NCBI GenBank assembly: GCA_030730545.1
Contig: JANQUX010000270.1
Span: 1 to 5,323 of the forward strand
Direction of reading: 5' to 3'
DNA: 5,323 bases
Source: Maribacter sp.
GTDB lineage: Bacteria; Bacteroidota; Bacteroidia; Flavobacteriales; Flavobacteriaceae
The notes below the pieces were generated by a model, which made no database searches, had not been told where the DNA came from, and saw only the letters and a list, made by a program, of their open reading frames with translations. The position numbers and the translations under genes are program-made. Positions 1 to 5,323 of this stretch are shown here, in pieces (the stretch's first letter is position 1; the number at the start of each line of letters is the position of its first letter).

Positions 1-918
1 GGTGAAGAAGACGGAACTATAGATTTAACCATAATCGGTGGCACCGCTCCATACAGCACTCGTTTAGAAAGCGAAACAGACTTTGTACAAGATAGATTGA
101 GCTTTACCAACTTAACTGCTGGTGATTACATTATTTACATCGAAGATGCACAAGGTTGTGAGGAAACAATTATAGTTACTATTGACCCAGGTGTTGACCT
201 TGGTGCAACAGTTGAGCCCGTTTATGGTTGTAACGGAGTTTTCCCTAGTAATTATGTAAATATTGTTCTTAACGACCCAAGTATAGAAGACGATGTGTTA
301 TTTGGTTTAGACACGGTAGATCCGTTAGAAATGCAATTAACTCCTATTTTCAGAGAGTTGACTCCAGGTACTCATTATATCAGTATTTCTCATGCCAACG
401 GGTGTTTAACTACGTATGATGTTGAAATATTGGCATTCGAGCCTCTTGAAATTACTGTAGTAGAAAGTAACATCAATCAGATTACCGCTACGGTAACCGG
501 TGGTAGAGAAAATTATACCTTCTATTTTGAAGATGATAATAGAGGCTCTGAAAATGTGTTCTATATTACCGAGACTGGTACCTATGCAATTACGGTAGTA
601 GATGAAAATGGATGTGAAGTAACGGCAAGTCTGTTCATTGAATTCATTGATATTGAGATTCCTAATTTCTTTACTCCGAATGGCGATGGTCAAAACGATT
701 TTTGGATGCCAAATAATATAGAAATATATCCAGAGATTTTCATCAGCATCTATGACAGGTATGGTCGTTCAGTCTTCACCTTTAAGGATAATGAAGACGG
801 TTGGGACGGATTCTATCAGGAAAATGAGCTACCTACTGGAGATTATTGGTACGTCATTAAATTAAATGGTGCGGCAGACACGAGAGAATTTGTAGGTAAT
901 TTTACCCTTTACAGATAA
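1..918 (+). CDS. T9SS type B sorting domain protein with SprB-like repeats (5' partial)
   Basis: This is the C-terminal 305 residues of a longer secreted surface protein; the frame is open to the left edge, so the real start lies outside the window. Residue numbers count from base 1. The visible part holds three related Ig/SprB-like units, each ending in a strand of the form G-T/D-Y-x-I-x-I/V followed by a (Q/N)GC turn; the GC turns lie at about residues 51-53, 133-135 and 203-205. The first unit begins with a GG-x-APY motif typical of SprB repeats. Residues 220-305 form a complete type B C-terminal domain: IPNFFTPNGDGQNDFW, then IYDRYG, GWDG, PTGDYWY and a final FVGNFTLYR. In this family the CTD directs export through T9SS and attachment to or release from the cell surface. 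Full-length relatives are often adhesins or gliding-associated proteins. The ligand is unknown. The gene ends at TAA (916-918), just before a strong terminator. Confidence 0.93.
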   Translation, partial: GEEDGTIDLTIIGGTAPYSTRLESETDFVQDRLSFTNLTAGDYIIYIEDAQGCEETIIVTIDPGVDLGATVEPVYGCNGVFPSNYVNIVLNDPSIEDDVLFGLDTVDPLEMQLTPIFRELTPGTHYISISHANGCLTTYDVEILAFEPLEITVVESNINQITATVTGGRENYTFYFEDDNRGSENVFYITETGTYAITVVDENGCEVTASLFIEFIDIEIPNFFTPNGDGQNDFWMPNNIEIYPEIFISIYDRYGRSVFTFKDNEDGWDGFYQENELPTGDYWYVIKLNGAADTREFVGNFTLYR

Positions 919-928
919 ACAACTTAAT

Positions 929-963
929 AGAGGTAGCTGACTCGGCTACCTCTTGTTTTTTTT
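929..963 (+). terminator. Rho-independent terminator
   Basis: A perfect 9-bp stem, AGAGGTAGC (929-937) with GCTACCTCT (945-953), encloses the 7-nt loop TGACTCG. TG and a run of eight T (956-963) follow. It starts 10 bp after the stop codon of the upstream surface-protein gene, so it should end that transcript and separate it from the 682-residue gene at 1064. Stem plus T tract is the classical intrinsic form on the + strand. Confidence 0.9.
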
Positions 964-999
964 GTGATAACCACTTAAAACAAGCATTTTATAACTATT

Positions 1000-1020
1000 A
1001 ATCGTGATTTAATGACGATT
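1000..1020. repeat. Short inverted repeat in the intergenic region upstream of the 1064 gene
   Basis: AATCGT (1000-1005) and ACGATT (1015-1020) are perfect reverse complements separated by 9 nt. The element sits 44 bp before the start codon at 1064 and 37 bp after the terminator T tract, where a promoter or operator for the downstream gene would be expected. The arms are only 6 bp and the region is AT-rich, so it may be chance. I see no convincing Bacteroidota -33/-7 promoter pair in the intergenic region. Confidence 0.25.
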
Positions 1021-1063
1021 TAAGTTTCTTTAATTTTTAATACTTGATTCAGGCAAACTTATA

Positions 1064-3112
1064 ATGAAGCAAAAGTTTATTTTATTTATTTTATTGATGA
1101 TGGTTTCCACAACTGGTTATTCCCAGTTAAGCGACCTTCACTATTTACCACCCTTAAAACAAGGTGGTAATAACCAAGCTGTTACCCAACAGAGTCTATA
1201 CTTATCAACTCCTGAAACTACGGCTTTCTCTGTAAATATTTATCAAGGTACATCAACCACCTTATATGCTACTGCATCTTTATCTAAAACAACGCCTCAA
1301 GAAATAGCACTTAGTAATGGAGATAACAACATTACTATGATGGAAAATGATAGTACAGGAGTTGTACTTACCATTGGCGGTTTACGGTTAGAAGCTCCTG
1401 GCGGTGAAAAATTCTATGTAAATTATAGAGGTAGATCGGGATCACAAGCTACTTCCTTGACAAGTAAAGGAAGACAAGCTATGGGTACTCATTTTAAGTG
1501 GGGCGGAACTCCGAATAAAGGTACTCAGGCCAGCTTAACCAATTCTTTAGGGATAATGGCTACTCAAGATGGCACCACGGTAACTCTTTCTGGTTATGAC
1601 CCAGATTGTGAGTTTAGGTTAGGAAATGACAGAGATGGTATAACAGATGATACCTATACCATAAATTTAGATGCTAATGAGTCTTTTGTTTTCGAAGCTT
1701 ATGTTGCCGAAACTCCCGCAAATGCAGACGGTTGGTTAGGTGCAGATGTAATTTCAAATAATCCTATAGTTATCAGTAACGGTGGTCTTAACACTAGCGC
1801 GAGAGTGGGTGACAGTGGTAGAGATGCTGCTATTGACCAACCAGTACCTCAAAATAAAATTGGAAAAGAATATGTTTTTATAAGAGGAAACGGTACTAGC
1901 GAAACCGAGATTCCTATTATTATTGGCACCCAAAATGCAACAAATATTTACGTAAACGGCAGTACAACTGCCATAGCGACCATAAATAATGGAGACTATT
2001 TTGAGATTCCCGAAAGTAATTATTCAGTTTCTTCAGCTGGCGGAAATATGTATGTAACCACTTCAAAAGATGCCTATGCGTATCAATTAATGGCTGGTGC
2101 AAGTGCAATTTATACCCAGGGCTTAAACTTTATTGCTCCCGTAAACTGTTTGTTACCAGATAGGGTAGATAATATTACACATATCGAAGATGCAGCCGGA
2201 GTTACGATGACCGGTGGCGTAACGCTTATTGCTTCTACTACAACACCTGATGCAAATATTACCGTAGAAGATGGTAGCGGACCAGTAACCCTACCCGCCC
2301 CTTCTTCGGTAGCAGGAACTACACTATGGAAAACTTACTATGTTGCAAATTTAACAGGTGATGTAACAGTAAATTCTACAGGACCAATAGCAGTTGGTTT
2401 TATAGGTTTTAGTGGCGCAAGAGGTATTGCCGGTTATTTTTCAGGTTTTGACACGGTACCAGAAGTAGACCTACAGGTTACTGGAGGCGGATGCCTACCA
2501 ACAGCAGAAGTAGAAGTTACTGACCCCAATTTTGATGATTACCAATGGTTTGAAAACGGAGTATTAATTGCAGGTGCAAATAGTGCTACATATACCCCTA
2601 CACAAGCAGGCGATTACTATGTAAGAGTTACAAAAGGTGGTTGCACCTATGATTCTCAACCACTAACTGCCTATTATTGTGACCCAGATGTGGTCATCAA
2701 AAAAGTGGCAGACAAAAATACGGTTAGTGATGGCGAAACTGTAACGTTTACTATTACCGTCGAAAGTTTTGGTATAAACTCTATTTCTAACCTTGTACTT
2801 ACAGATATTTTGCCAGACGGTATCTCATTACTATCCTCATCAGTTTCTAAAGGCAGTTTCTCCTACCCAAACTGGTCTGTTGGAAGTATGAATAGCGGCG
2901 AATTGGAAACTTTGACATTAGTTACACGCATTACTTTACCCAATATCAATACCTCAACTGCAACGTACACCAATAATATCAGTAATTCTCAAGATCAAAC
3001 AGATACTAATATTACTACAGATGACCCTTCTGAAACGATAACCGTAAATTTTAATACCCCAACAACTGTAATCACTAACAGAAGAATTACCTTCAGGGCA
3101 ACAAGAAATTAA
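1064..3112 (+). CDS. Secreted IgGFc-binding-like / Ig-like / DUF11 surface protein
   Basis: This 682-residue exported protein probably acts at the cell surface or outside the cell. Residues 1-20 are a Sec signal peptide: K2/K4, a hydrophobic core, then TTGYS with predicted cleavage before Q21, a common flavobacterial pattern. Residues about 45-460 resemble the IgGFc-binding N-terminal family of bacterial and mucus-associated proteins: LGIMATQDGTTVTLSGYD (162-179), the ADVISNNPIVISNGG strand (227-241), a DQPVPQNKIGKEYVFIRG segment (258-275) and MYVTTSKDAYAYQLMAG (329-345). Residues about 470-539 form an Ig-like domain (YQWFENG, then AGDYYVRV) with C477 and C527 placed for a disulfide. Residues 540-660 are a DUF11-type beta domain (VVIKKVADKNTVSDGETVTFTITV, LTDILPDG). 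The end is a short basic tail, TVITNRRITFRATRN. No canonical type A or type B T9SS domain is seen, so the export and anchoring route is unclear. The ATG at 1064 was chosen because the signal peptide starts directly there. It lies behind a terminator, so it probably has its own promoter. The family name does not prove antibody binding. Confidence 0.88.
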   Translation: MKQKFILFILLMMVSTTGYSQLSDLHYLPPLKQGGNNQAVTQQSLYLSTPETTAFSVNIYQGTSTTLYATASLSKTTPQEIALSNGDNNITMMENDSTGVVLTIGGLRLEAPGGEKFYVNYRGRSGSQATSLTSKGRQAMGTHFKWGGTPNKGTQASLTNSLGIMATQDGTTVTLSGYDPDCEFRLGNDRDGITDDTYTINLDANESFVFEAYVAETPANADGWLGADVISNNPIVISNGGLNTSARVGDSGRDAAIDQPVPQNKIGKEYVFIRGNGTSETEIPIIIGTQNATNIYVNGSTTAIATINNGDYFEIPESNYSVSSAGGNMYVTTSKDAYAYQLMAGASAIYTQGLNFIAPVNCLLPDRVDNITHIEDAAGVTMTGGVTLIASTTTPDANITVEDGSGPVTLPAPSSVAGTTLWKTYYVANLTGDVTVNSTGPIAVGFIGFSGARGIAGYFSGFDTVPEVDLQVTGGGCLPTAEVEVTDPNFDDYQWFENGVLIAGANSATYTPTQAGDYYVRVTKGGCTYDSQPLTAYYCDPDVVIKKVADKNTVSDGETVTFTITVESFGINSISNLVLTDILPDGISLLSSSVSKGSFSYPNWSVGSMNSGELETLTLVTRITLPNINTSTATYTNNISNSQDQTDTNITTDDPSETITVNFNTPTTVITNRRITFRATRN

Positions 3113-3142
3113 ATTCTTATTGTAACATTCCGCTAAGTTTAT

Positions 3143-3179
3143 CGTCAAGTATACGTAACCAATCAAAAAACACTTGACG
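3143..3179. promoter_or_regulatory. Inverted repeat ending on the ATPase start codon (possible operator or translation hairpin)
   Basis: CGTCAAGT (3143-3150) and ACTTGACG (3172-3179) are perfect 8-bp reverse complements with a 21-nt spacer. The last base of the right arm is the first G of the proposed GTG start at 3179. In mRNA the pairing would lie over the ribosome-binding region; in DNA it could be a repressor site. There is no following T tract, so it is not a terminator for the preceding gene. Function is inferred only from position. Confidence 0.35.
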
Positions 3180-4082
3180 TGAGTACTATTCTAACAGTCA
3201 ATCATCTTACCAAAAAATTCGGGCACCTTACTGCTGTAAAAGATTTATCGTTCACCATAGAAAAAGGCAATGTTTACGGAATTTTAGGTCCCAAATGGCA
3301 GCGGCAAATCAACTACCCTTGGTATTGTATTAAACGTAGTCAATAAAACCAGTGGCGAATTTGCTTGGTTTGGTGGTGAATCTTCAACGCATGAAGCATT
3401 AAAAAAAGTAGGAGCAATAATCGAACGCCCTAACTTCTACCCCTACATGACGGCTTTGCAAAACTTAAAATTAGTATGCAAAATAAAAGATGTATCAGAA
3501 GAAAAAATTGAAGAAAAGCTAGATTTAGTCGGACTACTAGATAGAAAAAATAGCAAATTCAGGACTTTTTCCCTTGGGATGAAGCAACGTTTGGCTATTG
3601 CATCTGCCCTATTAAACGACCCAGAAATATTAATTTTAGATGAACCAACCAATGGCCTCGATCCTCAAGGTATTCATCAAATCCGAGAAATCATAAAGAC
3701 AATTGCTGCAAAAGGCACTACAATTTTGTTGGCATCGCATTTGCTTGATGAGGTTGAGAAAGTATGTTCTCATGTTGTTATTTTAAGAAAAGGAGAAAAA
3801 TTGTACGCTGGCAGAGTAGATAGCTTACAGGCAAGTTTCGGCTTTTTCGAATTAAAATCTGATGACTTAGAAAAACTAACATCTTACTTAAGTACCAATG
3901 AACATTTTGGTAGTATAAAACAAGAAAATGGTTTGGTCACGGCAATCTTAACTTCAGAACTAGATGCACAATCATTGAACAAACTACTTTTTGAAAAAGG
4001 TATTATAGTATCTCATTTAGTAAAACGAAAAGAAAGTTTAGAAGAACAATTTCTTGCCTTAACTAAAAATGCTAACGCCTAA
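3179..4082 (+). pseudogene. ABC transporter ATP-binding protein (BcrA-like), frameshifted in Walker A
   Basis: This is the nucleotide-binding subunit of an ABC-2 exporter, expected to hydrolyse ATP at the inner face of the cytoplasmic membrane and drive the permease encoded 11 bp downstream. The coding frame opens at GTG 3179 (start reads MSTILTVNHLTKKFG), since no ATG lies between it and an in-frame TAA at 3134. At 3290-3295 one extra base shifts the frame. The uncorrected product is 55 residues, ending at TAA 3344-3346. Dropping one base gives a continuous 300-residue protein, normal for the family. In that version: Walker A GPNGSGKSTT at 37-46; a Q-loop region of the IIERPNFYP type, with E where many ABC proteins have Q, as is usual in BcrA-like ATPases; signature FSLGMKQ at 130-136; Walker B ILILDEP from 150; D-loop GLD; and H187 of the switch loop in ASH. 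Everything after the shift is intact; the piece from ATG 3447 to 4082 is open (211 residues) but lacks Walker A. Either the gene is recently inactivated, the base is a sequencing error, or a +1 shift rescues it. Substrate unknown; lipid, peptide antibiotic or other export is possible. Confidence 0.85.
3287..3308 (+). other. Frameshift site within the Walker A codons
   Basis: The zero frame reads GGT CCC AAA TGG CAG (G-P-K-W-Q). From 3294 the +1 frame reads AAT GGC AGC GGC AAA (N-G-S-G-K). Reading CCCA as four bases, or deleting one C or A, gives the canonical GPNGSGK. The extra base lies in adjoining C3 and A3 runs, so the exact base cannot be assigned. AAA at 3306-3308 is the codon for the catalytic P-loop lysine in the restored frame. 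Confidence 0.88.
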
Positions 4083-4093
4083 CAACCACCATC

Positions 4094-4927
4094 ATGATAC
4101 GATTACTTCAAATAGAATTCATAAAACTTTGGAATAACAGGGCTAGTAAAGTACTGATTATTTCATACTTCGCACTTTTAACCTCTATCGCATTGGTAGC
4201 GGCTGTAAAATTCGATATCGGCCCAATAAAGTTCAATTTAGCAGACCAGGGTATTTTTAACTTTCCGTATATCTGGCATTTCAACACATTCATAACCGCA
4301 TTCTTCAAGCTATTTTTAGCCATCGTTATTGTATCCATGATGTCTAATGAATATAGTAATAAGACTATAAAACAAAATTTGATTGACGGACTTTCGAAAA
4401 AGGAATTTATACTTTCAAAATTCTTGACCGTGATTACATTCTCATTAGTCTCTACAATCTTTGTATTTCTAGTTTCACTAATTTTAGGACTTATTTATTC
4501 CGATTTTACCGAAATTTCTATCATTCTTAGCGATTTAGAGTTTCTTTTAGCATTTTTCATTAAACTAACTGGTTTCTTCTCTTTCTGTCTTTTCTTAGGT
4601 GTTTTGGTAAAAAGGTCAGCCTTTGCACTTGGTTTTTTAATTCTATGGCAAGTATTCGAAGGTATTTTTAGAGGCATCATACGATGGAAGTTTTTTGATG
4701 GCGAAACCACAGATATTATCATGGGCTTTTTTCCATTGCAAGCCATGTTCAATATTATCAAAGAACCATTCTCTAGATTAGGTGCCGTACAATCTGTTGC
4801 CAATCAAATGGGTGAAAAACTCGAACTAGATTATTACATACATTGGTATGAAATTGTAATAGTTATGGCATGGATAGCCATTTTCATTTATGGATCTTAT
4901 GCAATCTTAAAAAAGCGAGACCTTTAA
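4094..4927 (+). CDS. ABC-2 type transporter permease
   Basis: This 277-residue integral membrane protein is the likely partner of the upstream ATPase. About six hydrophobic segments are visible: near residues 19-38, 60-84, 111-135, 149-171, 176-195 and 252-273. The N terminus (MIRLLQIEFIKLWNNRASK) is the short amphipathic cytoplasmic lead typical of ABC-2 permeases. The cytoplasmic stretch at about 85-110, NEYSNKTIKQNLIDGLSKKE followed by FILSKF, matches the conserved 'E-x-x-x-x-T-I-x-x-x-L-x-x-G-x-S-R/K' segment of this family, which lies at the ATPase interface. The C terminus ends in a short KKRDL tail, also common in the family. The ATG at 4094 follows the ATPase stop by 11 bp, so the two are almost surely co-transcribed and may be translationally coupled. 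The frame is intact, in contrast to its partner. Exporters of this two-gene design move lipids, peptides, antibiotics or ions; nothing here tells which. No intrinsic terminator is obvious after it. Confidence 0.9.
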   Translation: MIRLLQIEFIKLWNNRASKVLIISYFALLTSIALVAAVKFDIGPIKFNLADQGIFNFPYIWHFNTFITAFFKLFLAIVIVSMMSNEYSNKTIKQNLIDGLSKKEFILSKFLTVITFSLVSTIFVFLVSLILGLIYSDFTEISIILSDLEFLLAFFIKLTGFFSFCLFLGVLVKRSAFALGFLILWQVFEGIFRGIIRWKFFDGETTDIIMGFFPLQAMFNIIKEPFSRLGAVQSVANQMGEKLELDYYIHWYEIVIVMAWIAIFIYGSYAILKKRDL

Positions 4928-5022
4928 TTTATCTGTACTAACAGGTAATTAATCCTAATTAACAGTCCTCTAAAAGTTTAGATTTTCATTTTGTAGTATA
5001 TTGTAATGTTTACGAATATGCT

Positions 5023-5323
5023 ATGAGAAAGAAATGGGACATCAGAGTACCCAAAATATTGGCTGTACCAATATTTTTCATGGCATTGCTATCCGGAATT
5101 TTTACATCGTCGGCACAAGAATGTCCCGCTCTTTTAAATCCCGTAAATGATACTACGTTGGTACCAGTAGATGCGACTATTAGTTGGGAAGCAGTTACAG
5201 GTGTACCGGGTTATATTATTTCATTAGGTACAACAGAAGGCGGTAATGATATTTTAAATGAGCGAAATGTTGGATCTGCCACAAATTTTACACCCGCGAC
5301 AGGGTTACCAGAGAGTACCGAAA
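5023..5323 (+). CDS. Secreted protein with fibronectin III-like N-terminal domain (3' partial)
   Basis: The first 100 codons of a gene that runs off the right edge. The product starts MRKKWDIRVPK, followed by a hydrophobic core (ILAVPIFFMALLSGIF, 12-27) and TSSA, giving a Sec signal peptide likely cut after A31. The mature part begins QECPALLNPVNDTTLVPVD and continues with a fibronectin type III-like strand pattern: ATISWEAVTGVPGYIISLGT, then the GG-N-D-I and GLPEST motifs. This module is common in large flavobacterial secreted proteins, many of which end in a T9SS type B sorting domain, but the C terminus is not visible, so sorting by T9SS is inferred. The ATG at 5023 is chosen because the signal peptide follows directly; the ATG 5 bp upstream (5018) is in another frame. 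The 95 bp between the permease and this gene hold no clear terminator or promoter. Confidence 0.85.
   Translation, partial: MRKKWDIRVPKILAVPIFFMALLSGIFTSSAQECPALLNPVNDTTLVPVDATISWEAVTGVPGYIISLGTTEGGNDILNERNVGSATNFTPATGLPESTE

Noticed and set aside
97..99. TTG at 97 as the start of the first surface-protein gene
   Set aside because: The same frame is open to base 1, and the upstream codons encode a typical SprB-repeat beginning (GG-x-APY), so this is an internal leucine codon of a gene truncated by the window edge.
1021..1038. TAAGTTTC (1021-1028) or TAATTTTT (1031-1038) as a Bacteroidota -7 promoter element
   Set aside because: Each matches TAnnTTTG at all but the last position, but neither has a TTG at a suitable -33 distance. 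Such near matches are frequent in AT-rich intergenic DNA.
1920..2108. Minus-strand open frame inside the IgGFc-binding-like region
   Set aside because: It is a short shadow frame opposite a coding region with clear protein-family features, with no recognisable motif or start context.
3447..4082. Independent gene starting at ATG 3447 (211 residues)
   Set aside because: The homologous protein sequence continues upstream in the same frame back to 3294, including most of the Walker A motif and the Q-loop region. A start at 3447 would give an ATPase without a P-loop; it is the 3' part of the frameshifted gene.
4108..4803. Open reading frames on the minus strand opposite the permease gene
   Set aside because: They lie opposite a well-supported membrane protein gene, show no domain pattern and have low-complexity, lysine-rich translations that mirror the AT-rich hydrophobic codons of the + strand.
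4946..4961. TAATTA-ATCC-TAATTA hairpin as a terminator after the permease
   Set aside because: The 6-bp stem is all A/T and each arm is itself palindromic. No T tract follows, so it is too weak for an intrinsic terminator.
4939..4965. Two TAACAG direct repeats 21 bp apart in the gap after the permease
   Set aside because: The repeats are only 6 bp in AT-rich DNA and no other support is seen; the spacing of about two helical turns alone is not enough.

Overview
The window looks like a chromosomal segment of a marine-type Flavobacteriaceae bacterium (Bacteroidota). The DNA is AT-rich. A type B C-terminal sorting domain of the type IX secretion system (T9SS, the 'gliding motility-associated' CTD) is present, SprB-like repeats precede it, and Shine-Dalgarno sequences are weak or absent, all of which fit that group. 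The genus cannot be fixed from the sequence alone.

Layout, all genes on the + strand: (1) positions 1-918, the 3' end of a large secreted T9SS cargo protein made of SprB/Ig-like repeats and closed by a type B CTD; (2) a strong intrinsic terminator at 929-963; (3) a 145-bp intergenic region with a small inverted repeat; (4) 1064-3112, a 682-residue secreted protein with a signal peptide, an IgGFc-binding-type N-terminal region, an Ig-like domain, a DUF11 domain and a short basic tail; (5) 3179-4082, the ATPase of a BcrA-like ABC exporter, interrupted by one extra base exactly in the Walker A motif; (6) 4094-4927, its ABC-2-type membrane permease, intact and 11 bp downstream; (7) 5023 to the right edge, the start of another secreted protein with a signal peptide and a fibronectin-III-like first domain.

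The two ABC genes form an evident two-gene unit that would make an exporter-type transporter of unknown substrate. The flanking genes are exported cell-surface or adhesin-like proteins. Only the first shows a recognisable T9SS anchor inside the window, and the last is cut before its C terminus. Nothing ties the ABC pair functionally to the surface proteins beyond proximity. I found no RNA genes, CRISPR arrays or mobile elements.

The most notable observation is the single-base frameshift in the ATPase. Removing one base from the CCCAAA run at 3290-3295 restores a perfect GPNGSGKST P-loop and a normal 300-residue protein, and the rest of the gene shows no further damage. A sequencing or homopolymer error, or a very recent mutation, is the plainest reading; a programmed +1 shift is possible but unproven. 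An 8-bp perfect inverted repeat ending on the ATPase's GTG start codon is a second, weaker point of interest.
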